Below are positions 35,964 through 42,331 of a DNA stretch of 64,000 nucleotides, in pieces. Numbering within the stretch: the first letter of the stretch is position 1; the number at the start of each line of letters is the position of its first letter. A program made the position numbers and the translations under genes. The notes under the pieces were generated by a model. It saw nothing but the letters and a program-made list of their open reading frames with translations. It did no database searches and was not told where the DNA came from. The DNA comes from JABMQB01 sp963677475 (GTDB taxonomy: Bacteria > Bacteroidota > Bacteroidia > Bacteroidales > Prolixibacteraceae), in NCBI GenBank assembly GCA_963677475.2, contig CAXXQD010000014.1:62001-126000 (forward strand), read 5' to 3'.

Positions 35964-36875
35964 CTATTTAAGGTTCATGATATGTGCAATAATTGCTTCC
36001 CTGGTAAAAACCCCGTTTAATGCCTGGGTAAAATAATATGCTTTTTCATTTGGATCAACATCCACATTGATTTCGTTGACCCGTGGCAGGGGATGTAAAA
36101 TGCGCATATTGTCTTTGGTATTTTTCAGCATTTCATTTTTCAGGATGTAAATATTCTTTACTTTCTCATATTCAATCGGATCGGCAAAACGCTCTTTTTG
36201 TACCCGGGTCATATAAATGATGTCGGCTTCCGAAATAATTTCATTAAATTCTGAATGCTCAAAATACCTGATTCCTTTATTTTTAAGGAATAACTTATAT
36301 TCTGCAGGCATCAAAAGTTCTTCCGGGGCGATAAAATTAAAAATCGGGTTTTCGAATTCCGACATTGCCATTAAAAGGGAATGGACAGTTCGCCCATATT
36401 TTAGGTCGCCAACCATAAATAAATTTATATTGTCCAATGATCCCTGGGTCTTTAAGATGGAATACATGTCGAGCAAGGTTTGTGTTGGATGTTGATTTGC
36501 ACCATCACCGGCATTGATTACCGGAACATCCGATACTTCCGAAGCATATCTTGCACTTCCTTCCAAAGGGTGCCGCATCACGATTAAATCGGCATAGTTG
36601 CTTACCATTTTTATCGTATCATGCAATGTTTCCCCTTTTTTGACACTGGAACTACTCGAATCTGTAAAACCAATTATTTTCCCGCCCAGCCTGCTTATGG
36701 CAGTTTCAAAACTCAGCCTTGTTCGTGTCGAAGGCTCAAAAAAAAGAGAAGCAACTACTTTCCCTTTTAATAAATCCTGGTTCGGATTCTTTTCAAAATC
36801 ACTGGCAAGCTCCATTATCCGGAGATATTCCTCTTTAGAGAAGTCATTGATGGAAATCAAATCTTTTTTTTTCAT
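35964..36875 (-). CDS. pyrB: Aspartate carbamoyltransferase catalytic chain
   Basis: This 303-residue enzyme condenses carbamoyl phosphate and aspartate, the committed step of pyrimidine synthesis. The carbamoyl-phosphate site reads FFEPSTRTRLSFE. The 80s-loop equivalent is SSSVKKGETLHDT. Other motifs are MRHPLEGSARYASE, NAGDGANQHPTQTLLD, the aspartate domain GDLKYGRTVHSL, MTRVQKERF and HPLPRVNEI. It is adjacent to pyrI, as in enterobacterial pyrBI. Its mRNA leader carries a 15-codon ORF and an intrinsic terminator just upstream (36907-36995), which suggests attenuation control. Confidence 0.96.
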   Translation of the reverse strand: MKKKDLISINDFSKEEYLRIMELASDFEKNPNQDLLKGKVVASLFFEPSTRTRLSFETAISRLGGKIIGFTDSSSSSVKKGETLHDTIKMVSNYADLIVMRHPLEGSARYASEVSDVPVINAGDGANQHPTQTLLDMYSILKTQGSLDNINLFMVGDLKYGRTVHSLLMAMSEFENPIFNFIAPEELLMPAEYKLFLKNKGIRYFEHSEFNEIISEADIIYMTRVQKERFADPIEYEKVKNIYILKNEMLKNTKDNMRILHPLPRVNEINVDVDPNEKAYYFTQALNGVFTREAIIAHIMNLK

Positions 36876-36906
36876 TCAATCCTTTTTTACAGTTTACATA
36901 GTCAAA

Positions 36907-36942
36907 AAAAAACCAACATTAAAAAAATAATGTTGGTTTTTT
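36907..36942 (-). terminator. Attenuator-type intrinsic terminator in the pyrB leader
   Basis: Arms of 15 bp (36907-36921 and 36928-36942) pair perfectly around an A6/T6 loop. On the minus strand the stem is followed by nine T residues. It lies 31 bp upstream of the pyrB ATG and 5 bp after the stop of a short leader ORF, so it would abort transcription before pyrB unless its formation is prevented. Confidence 0.85.
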
Positions 36943-36947
36943 ACTTA

Positions 36948-36995
36948 TTAAAAGAAAATTCCTTCTCGATACCAAAGCATCGAATTTTTGTTCAT
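36948..36995 (-). CDS. Putative pyrB leader peptide (15 residues)
   Basis: ATG at 36993-36995 opens 15 codons encoding MNKNSMLWYREGIFF and then TAA. The stop is separated by only 5 bases from the 5' arm of the terminator hairpin, so a ribosome finishing the ORF would cover that arm. The layout is the same as the enterobacterial pyrL-attenuator-pyrBI region. GATTTG precedes the ATG; there is no strong Shine-Dalgarno sequence, as is common in Bacteroidota. Whether it is translated is inferred. Confidence 0.5.
   Translation of the reverse strand: MNKNSMLWYREGIFF
36955..36988 (-). promoter_or_regulatory. Hairpin inside the pyrB leader ORF (possible pause hairpin)
   Basis: The 10-nt arm at 36979-36988 pairs with 36967-36970 plus 36955-36960, leaving a 6-nt bulge (AGAAGG on the minus strand) and an 8-nt loop. 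It forms just before the terminator and cannot coexist with a ribosome translating the leader. A pause hairpin at this place is part of the known enterobacterial pyrBI mechanism. Confidence 0.4.
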
Positions 36996-37246
36996 TTCAA
37001 ATCCTATGGAACGACGGGAAAAGGGAAAATTACCTGTAGGGTATGATTGCATACCTGAAATAAGAAAACTAAGGCATTGTGGTCGTTTCATATTGATTAT
37101 AAAAATAGGGTTTTGTTACAGGAAAGTATGTGAAAATACGGCTATTTTATCAGTATTTTATTAACATGTGTTAGCAAAAGAAGCGCTTAAAAGCTCTGGA
37201 TACAGCTAATTTATGACAATTGTCAGGAAAGTTGGATAGTATTAAT
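36996..37246 (-). promoter_or_regulatory. Upstream part of the pyr leader and promoter region
   Basis: This is 251 bp without a gene. It contains a small hairpin GGTATG-ATTG-CATACC at 37039-37054. A weak -7 candidate TATTTTTA on the minus strand lies further upstream, but no convincing TTTG partner was found. The pyr promoter should lie here. Confidence 0.3.
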
Positions 37247-37849
37247 TTAAGCCAAACGCTTAATGCTTACCCCGTAAAAATCCTCGAATATTTTTTCAAT
37301 TCTTTGCGATTCTGATTTTCGGATTGAAAATTTGATTTTACAGTCCTCCAGAAAAACCGTTTCCAATTGGTTTAAGTTTTCGTTTTTAATGATGCCCATT
37401 ACATCGTTTAATTCGTTGTAGCTAAATTTTATCTGAAATATAGATTCAATTTTTTTCTCTACAATTTTTGCATTGTCCAAAGCATCTTTGGCGGCATTTT
37501 TATAGGCATTTATTAAACCGCTAACACCCAGCAAAGTGCCTCCGAAATACCGGACAACCACCAATAAAGTGTTTGTAAGATCAAAGCTTAGCAATTGCCC
37601 TAATATAGGCTTTCCGGCAGTGGATGATGGCTCACCATCGTCGTTTGCCCTAAACCGTATTTTTTCATCACCAAGCCTCCAGGCGTAACAATGGTGCCGT
37701 GCATTGTAATGTTCTTTTTTTATGGACTTCAGGATTTCCTTAACCTCATCTTCTGTTTTTATGGGGTATGCATAAGAAATAAATTTACTTCCCTTATCCT
37801 TATACAAACCTGTTGAGTTTTCTTCTATGGTATGATAGGTATCGTTCAT
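37247..37849 (-). CDS. YigZ/IMPACT-family protein
   Basis: The 200-residue protein has the UPF0029/IMPACT N-terminal domain. Features are GSKFISYAYPIKTEDEV, YNARHHCYAWRLG, the signature FRANDDGEPSSTAGKPIL, and VVRYFGGTLLGVSGLINAYKNAA. A C-terminal ferredoxin-like DUF1949 domain follows. The family is conserved in bacteria and linked to translation regulation, with GCN2-binding IMPACT as the eukaryotic relative; its bacterial role is not settled. It is cytoplasmic. It stands alone between dnaA and the pyr leader on the same strand, about 95 bp after the dnaA stop with a terminator between. Confidence 0.9.
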   Translation of the reverse strand: MNDTYHTIEENSTGLYKDKGSKFISYAYPIKTEDEVKEILKSIKKEHYNARHHCYAWRLGDEKIRFRANDDGEPSSTAGKPILGQLLSFDLTNTLLVVVRYFGGTLLGVSGLINAYKNAAKDALDNAKIVEKKIESIFQIKFSYNELNDVMGIIKNENLNQLETVFLEDCKIKFSIRKSESQRIEKIFEDFYGVSIKRLA

Positions 37850-37914
37850 CCTATAAAATACTGGTTCGGTAAATAAACTGTTAAGGAAATAGTATAAATA
37901 TTATTGCATAAAAA

Positions 37915-37935
37915 AAGCAGGTTTTCTGCCTGCTT
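37915..37935 (-). terminator. dnaA terminator
   Basis: AAGCAGG/CCTGCTT, a 7-bp stem with a 7-nt loop, is followed on the minus strand by a T run, 10 bp after the dnaA stop. Confidence 0.85.
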
Positions 37936-37944
37936 GATGATCTG

Positions 37945-39372
37945 CTACATTTTTAATTTTTTCTCGATATCTTCAACAAACTGCCGGAAATTTTTATCTG
38001 TTTCTTTCAGGTTGGTAACGGTTTTGCATGCGTGAAGCACTGTTGCATGGTCTTTATTGCCAATTTGGGCACCAATGCTCGCCAACGAGAATTTGGTAAG
38101 GCTTTTTGAAAAGTACATGGCAATTTGCCTTGCCTGAACAATTTCCCTCTTTCTGGTTTTGGTTTGAAGCGACTCCACAGGCATATGAAAATAATCGCAT
38201 ACAACCTTTGAAATATATTCAATGGATAATTCCCTTTTGGAGTTCTTGACCAGCTTATTGATCAACTTACTGGCCAGGTCGAGCGTAATTTCTTTTTTGT
38301 TCAGCATCGACTGGGCGAGCAATGAAACCAAAGCCCCTTCCAATTCCCGAACATTATTGGAGATGTGTGAAGCTATATATTCCATCACATCAAGTGGAAT
38401 GTCAATGCCATCTTTATAAACTTTCTTTTTAAGAATGGCGATCCTGGTTTCAAAATCGGGTACAAGCAAGTCGGCAGTTAATCCCCATTTAAATCTTGAC
38501 AACAGCCTTTGTTCCATTCCTTTTAGCTCAATTGGCGGTTTGTCTGATGTTAAAATAAGCTGTTTGCCAGATTGGTGCAAGTGGTTGAAAATATGGAAGA
38601 ATGTTTCCTGGGTTTTCTCTTTTCCTGCAAATTCATGAACATCGTCTAAAATCAGGATGTCAATCATTTGGTAAAAGTTTAGGAAATCGTTCCTGTTATT
38701 ATTACGTGTTGCTTCGGTAAATTGTGTTTGAAATTTATTTGCGTTTACATAAAGAACCACTTTATCTGGAAACCTTTCTTTGGCTTCAATACCAATTGCC
38801 TGTGCAAGATGTGTTTTTCCAAGTCCTGAGTTTCCATAAATCATTAAAGGGTTAAATGCTGTCCCTCCGGGATTTTGTGCAACTGCATAACTTGCGCTTC
38901 TTGCCAACCTGTTACAGTCGCCTTCCACAAAATTGTCAAAAGTATTGTCTGGCTTTAATTGTGGATCAATTTGCAACTTTTGTATCCCTGGTATAATAAA
39001 CGGGTTTTTAATGGCAGCTTTTTCTTCCGATTTAAAAGGGATTGATAATGGCTTATTTTGAAGGTTGCTATTATTACTGGTCGGGTACTTAACTGTATAG
39101 GGTGCTGCATTCGAATTGTTCCCCATTACAACATTGTATTCAAGCTTGGCGTCGTTACCCAATACGTTTCTAAGGGTTTTTCTAAGGATATCAATAAACT
39201 GTTCTTCAAGGTATTCATAGAAGAATGCACTTGGAACTTGTATGGTTAATATCTTATTTTCCAGTTTCACTGGAACAATTGGTTCAAACCAAGTTTTAAA
39301 ACTACTGGTCGGAATATTATCCTTAATAATAGAGAGACATTTATCCCAAGCAGTCCAATGTTCTTTACTCAT
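37945..39372 (-). CDS. dnaA: Chromosomal replication initiator DnaA
   Basis: The 475-residue protein has all four DnaA domains. Domain I is at 1-90 (AWDKCLSIIKDNIPTSSFKTWFEPI). A variable linker follows. The AAA+ domain starts near 145 (LKPDNTFDNFVEGDCNRLARSA) with Walker A GNSGLGKT and Walker B ILILDDVHEF, and sensor LLSRFKWGL. The C-terminal DNA-binding domain has QTKTRKREIVQARQIAMYFSKSLTKFSLASIG and the signature NKDHATVLHACKTV. It melts the origin as an ATP-bound oligomer. It stands alone with its own terminator, not next to dnaN or recF. A DnaA-box-like site overlaps its candidate promoter, consistent with autoregulation. Confidence 0.98.
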   Translation of the reverse strand: MSKEHWTAWDKCLSIIKDNIPTSSFKTWFEPIVPVKLENKILTIQVPSAFFYEYLEEQFIDILRKTLRNVLGNDAKLEYNVVMGNNSNAAPYTVKYPTSNNSNLQNKPLSIPFKSEEKAAIKNPFIIPGIQKLQIDPQLKPDNTFDNFVEGDCNRLARSASYAVAQNPGGTAFNPLMIYGNSGLGKTHLAQAIGIEAKERFPDKVVLYVNANKFQTQFTEATRNNNRNDFLNFYQMIDILILDDVHEFAGKEKTQETFFHIFNHLHQSGKQLILTSDKPPIELKGMEQRLLSRFKWGLTADLLVPDFETRIAILKKKVYKDGIDIPLDVMEYIASHISNNVRELEGALVSLLAQSMLNKKEITLDLASKLINKLVKNSKRELSIEYISKVVCDYFHMPVESLQTKTRKREIVQARQIAMYFSKSLTKFSLASIGAQIGNKDHATVLHACKTVTNLKETDKNFRQFVEDIEKKLKM

Positions 39373-39401
39373 AATTTGGAAAGCAATCTTTTGAGGTTCG
39401 A

Positions 39402-39433
39402 CAAAAATTTTCCCTGTTTTAGTTTCTTATCAA
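39402..39433 (-). promoter_or_regulatory. Candidate dnaA promoter
   Basis: On the minus strand, TTG (39433-39431), 21 nt, then AATTTTTG (39409-39402; 7 of 8 matches to TAnnTTTG). The TTG lies inside the DnaA-box-like TTATCAACA at 39427-39435, so DnaA binding would cover the -33 region. Confidence 0.4.
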
Positions 39434-39602
39434 CAAAATTTGCGAAAAAAAAGTTAAAAAAAAAATCAATTTGGCCTTGACTTTGTCGTTTCTAAGTTAT
39501 CGTTTTCTTTATCAGTGGCTTAAGGAAAAAAATAATTTGATATTTCTTATCTTCCACTATTTCAGTGAGTTATGCTTAAGCTGTTGATATGTTGGTTGAT
39601 AA
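39427..39602. other. Cluster of DnaA-box-like sites upstream of dnaA
   Basis: Three near matches to TTATCCACA lie in this AT-rich 290-bp gap: TTATCAACA (39427-39435, plus), ATATCAACA (39582-39590, minus) and TTATCAACC (39594-39602, minus). A long A-rich tract lies at 39446-39466. This could be autoregulation of dnaA or part of an origin. The evidence does not decide, because none of the sites is a perfect box. Confidence 0.35.
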
Positions 39603-39660
39603 CTGTTAGGTACTGGTTGGTATATGATTTTTTGTGATTATATTCATGACAAAATCGTGT

Positions 39661-40920
39661 TTATTTATTAAGCAATTTTAATGCTCTTTCCAATTTTATT
39701 ACTTTGCCGTTTTTGAATGAAATTATTGTTGCTTCCGGAAATTTTTCCTGGGCTTTTTCGTGCAGCTCAACAATTTCATCGTAGGTATTTGTTAATCCAT
39801 ACAAATAACTGAATACCCCGGTTGCATCAAATTCTTCCACACCTTCCAATCCTTCAAAAAGAGGTGAATTTAGAGGAATCCTGTTTTGGGTCGAAATTAA
39901 ATTTATCATAAATGCAATTTTTTTGTTGCTTCCATCACCTGACGAAGCAATATATACTTCTTTTCCTAAATCAAATGCGGAGATGTGTACATATCTTTTC
40001 GGGTTCATCCTGACGTCTTTTAGCAGTCTGTCGAGGTTTTCTGTAAGGCTTGTAAGGTTTGTATAGAGTTCTTCATCGTTAATTAGTTTACTGGCGGATC
40101 CATCGCCTGAATTCAGTTTTGTGAGTATCGTTTCAATTTGGCCCGTAGCATTTGCAATTGAATTAATGATAGGGGAGAATGGGATTTGAGACAATGAATC
40201 TGAAAGGTTTGAAAGATTTGAAATCAGGTTGTCTATTTCATTGGTACTTCCTTTAAAACTGTCACTAATATCGCTCAGGTTCGAAATAATGTTGCCAATA
40301 TTTTCTTTTTCGGAGCTCATAATACTTTGTAGGTCGGCAGTTGTTTTTTCGATATTGCTTATTGCATTGTTTATGTTCTCAAAGCTTTTTGACAAATTAT
40401 CACGGGCATCTTCATTAAATATTACGGTGAGTACCGTTATTGCAGAATCGAGTGTGGCTAAAAGTTGCTCTGCCTTGTTTTTTAATGGCAGAACCTGCAT
40501 ACTTACCTGTTCTTTCAGGTCATTTTCAATTGCCCCGGGAATGGTATCGTTTGAGCTGTATAATTCTGTACTGCTGGTGTCAAAATTTAGTTTTATTGAT
40601 TTTGTTCCCATAATATCGCTGCTCACAATTTGCGCGACAGAGTTTACGGGTATCCTGAAATCACCATCAACCATAATGGTTACAATTAGCTTCCCACTGA
40701 ATTGATCGGCAAAAGAAATCTTTCTAACCTGCCCAACCTTATAGCCATTCAAAGTGACTTCGCTTGATTCCTGCAATCCATCTATCCTATCGTATTTTAC
40801 ATGGTAATAGCTAATATTTTTAAAGAGGTCATGTCCTTTTAGATAGCTTAAGCCCCAAATAAAAGCAGTTATTGAAAACACCATTAAAATTCCAAGTTTT
40901 ATATATTTTGATACCTTCAT
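39661..40920 (-). CDS. MCE/MlaD-domain lipid transport protein
   Basis: This 419-residue protein has one N-terminal membrane anchor (about 7-26) and then an MCE/MlaD domain (about 35-115: YYHVKYDRIDGLQESSEVTLNGYKVGQVRKISF, ...SVAQIVSSDIMGTKSIKL). A long, mostly helical region follows (about 130-290), rich in Ser, Asn and Leu heptads (NISNLSDISDSF, LISNLSNLSDSL). The last 100 residues are a small alpha/beta domain of unknown type. MCE proteins carry phospholipids between membranes. The helical part could form the bridging barrel or coiled coil. The neighbouring amidase and lptD genes fit a cell-envelope cluster. The membrane-anchored periplasmic location is inferred; the ATPase and permease partners are not in this window. 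Confidence 0.85.
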   Translation of the reverse strand: MKVSKYIKLGILMVFSITAFIWGLSYLKGHDLFKNISYYHVKYDRIDGLQESSEVTLNGYKVGQVRKISFADQFSGKLIVTIMVDGDFRIPVNSVAQIVSSDIMGTKSIKLNFDTSSTELYSSNDTIPGAIENDLKEQVSMQVLPLKNKAEQLLATLDSAITVLTVIFNEDARDNLSKSFENINNAISNIEKTTADLQSIMSSEKENIGNIISNLSDISDSFKGSTNEIDNLISNLSNLSDSLSQIPFSPIINSIANATGQIETILTKLNSGDGSASKLINDEELYTNLTSLTENLDRLLKDVRMNPKRYVHISAFDLGKEVYIASSGDGSNKKIAFMINLISTQNRIPLNSPLFEGLEGVEEFDATGVFSYLYGLTNTYDEIVELHEKAQEKFPEATIISFKNGKVIKLERALKLLNK

Positions 40921-41039
40921 TGCTCTGGTCTTTTAGTTTCGAATGAAATCTTTAATTGCTTATTTTATGATACAACGTTTCTTGGGATAAAAATCCTTTT
41001 ACCTTTTGGCAGATTAAAGTTATTGATTTTTGGGCAGAA

Positions 41040-42200
41040 CTATTGTGTTTTTTTTAAAGCCTTTTTAATGCTTATTGTTTTATTATTGTCAAAGGCAACT
41101 ATAAACGAATCCGGATATTTTTGCTGAATTTTGTTTTTTTCGGATTGAACAAGGCCATAAGTTGCATATTTACCGCAATAATATTTATAAATATTACCAA
41201 CTTTTAGCATATAAATATTTTTTAACCCTTTAAAGTTGGCAGGTATCGTTTCAATTGCTTTTGACCCGGCAGCAATTTGAATAGAAAAATAAGTATCACC
41301 TAAAATTGTTTCATTATCCGTTAATTGAACATTCAGGGCGTTATCTTCCGCATCTATCTCCGAAATTTCGTTTGGAACATTAATATGGAATTTGCTTTTT
41401 GATTCTATCCTTTCCTTATACTCTTTAAACGACCTGTAAATGGCAGATGCAAGGTACGTTTTACCATCTTCGCTTACCAGGTAATTTTTCTCATACGGAT
41501 TACTAATAAAACCAACTTCGATCAACACACTTGGCATGGTTGTTTCCCTTAGTACCAAAAAACCAGCTTGTTTTACTCCACGATCAATTCTTTTTGCCCG
41601 CTCTTTAAACTGGTTTTGTACTTCAGATGCAAAACTTAAGCTTTGCGACAAATACTCGTTTTGAACCATCTCAAACATGATATACGATTCTGAAGAATTT
41701 GGGTCAAATCCTTCATAAGTGGCGTTGTAATTATCTTCCAGCAAAATAACAGAATTTTCTTTCTTTGCAATTTCAAGATTATCTTCGCTACGATGATTTC
41801 CAAGGACAAAAGTTTCTGTTCCGGTCACCGAAGTTGCGCCAACATAATTAGCGTGTATCGAAATAAACAGGTCAGCCTTGTTTTTATTGGCTATTTGTGC
41901 CCTTTTATATAATGGGATAAACATATCGCTGTTTCTGGTATAGATTACCTTCACTTGTGGGAAATTCTTTTTTATATAATCACCGAGTTTAAGGCAAATG
42001 TCCAGTACAATATCTTTTTCTTTGGCACCATGTACAGAAGCCCCATAGTCTTTTCCTCCATGCCCTGCATCAATTACTACAACCTTTAATATAGATTCTT
42101 CGGAAGCAATGGTTGATTCATTTTGCCCAAAGCATATATTGCTAAACAAAACGATTAGGAAAAGAGAAATGATATTCTTTAAAATACGTTCAATTACCAT
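41040..42200 (-). CDS. N-acetylmuramoyl-L-alanine amidase (Amidase_3)
   Basis: The 386-residue protein starts at the ATG at 42198-42200, which gives a signal peptide (LFLIVLFSNICFG). An ATG 17 codons upstream is rejected because it would bury the signal. The zinc amidase domain (about 35-265) shows VVVIDAGHGGKDYGA (first zinc His), the Glu of KEKDIV, DLFISIHANY (second His) and VLIEVGFISNPYEKN (catalytic Glu). A C-terminal domain (about 310-386) resembles a SPOR-like repeat (YFSIQIAAGSKAIETIP, KVGNIYKYYCGKYATY). It cleaves the amide bond between muramic acid and the peptide stem during cell separation. The MCE gene lies 119 bp downstream, and lptD is divergent. Confidence 0.92.
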   Translation of the reverse strand: MVIERILKNIISLFLIVLFSNICFGQNESTIASEESILKVVVIDAGHGGKDYGASVHGAKEKDIVLDICLKLGDYIKKNFPQVKVIYTRNSDMFIPLYKRAQIANKNKADLFISIHANYVGATSVTGTETFVLGNHRSEDNLEIAKKENSVILLEDNYNATYEGFDPNSSESYIMFEMVQNEYLSQSLSFASEVQNQFKERAKRIDRGVKQAGFLVLRETTMPSVLIEVGFISNPYEKNYLVSEDGKTYLASAIYRSFKEYKERIESKSKFHINVPNEISEIDAEDNALNVQLTDNETILGDTYFSIQIAAGSKAIETIPANFKGLKNIYMLKVGNIYKYYCGKYATYGLVQSEKNKIQQKYPDSFIVAFDNNKTISIKKALKKTQ

Positions 42201-42281
42201 GTTATATTGATATTGATGAACAAAAATAGAAATATTAAAATTATTTTGCATTTATTAGCTGTTTTGTATAGCCCTTATTTA

Positions 42282-42289
42282 TATTTTTG
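42282..42289 (+). promoter_or_regulatory. Candidate -7 box of lptD
   Basis: TATTTTTG matches TAnnTTTG exactly, 43 bp before the TTG start codon. A TTTG at 42263-42266 is only 15 nt away, shorter than usual, so the match is tentative. Confidence 0.35.
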
Positions 42290-42331
42290 CAGCCAAGACC
42301 ACAATTGCTTGTGGTTTTTATTTAAGATGGT

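Noticed and set aside
39427..39602. Chromosome origin call
   Set aside because: Only imperfect DnaA boxes are present; GC-skew could not be evaluated in a 64-kb window.
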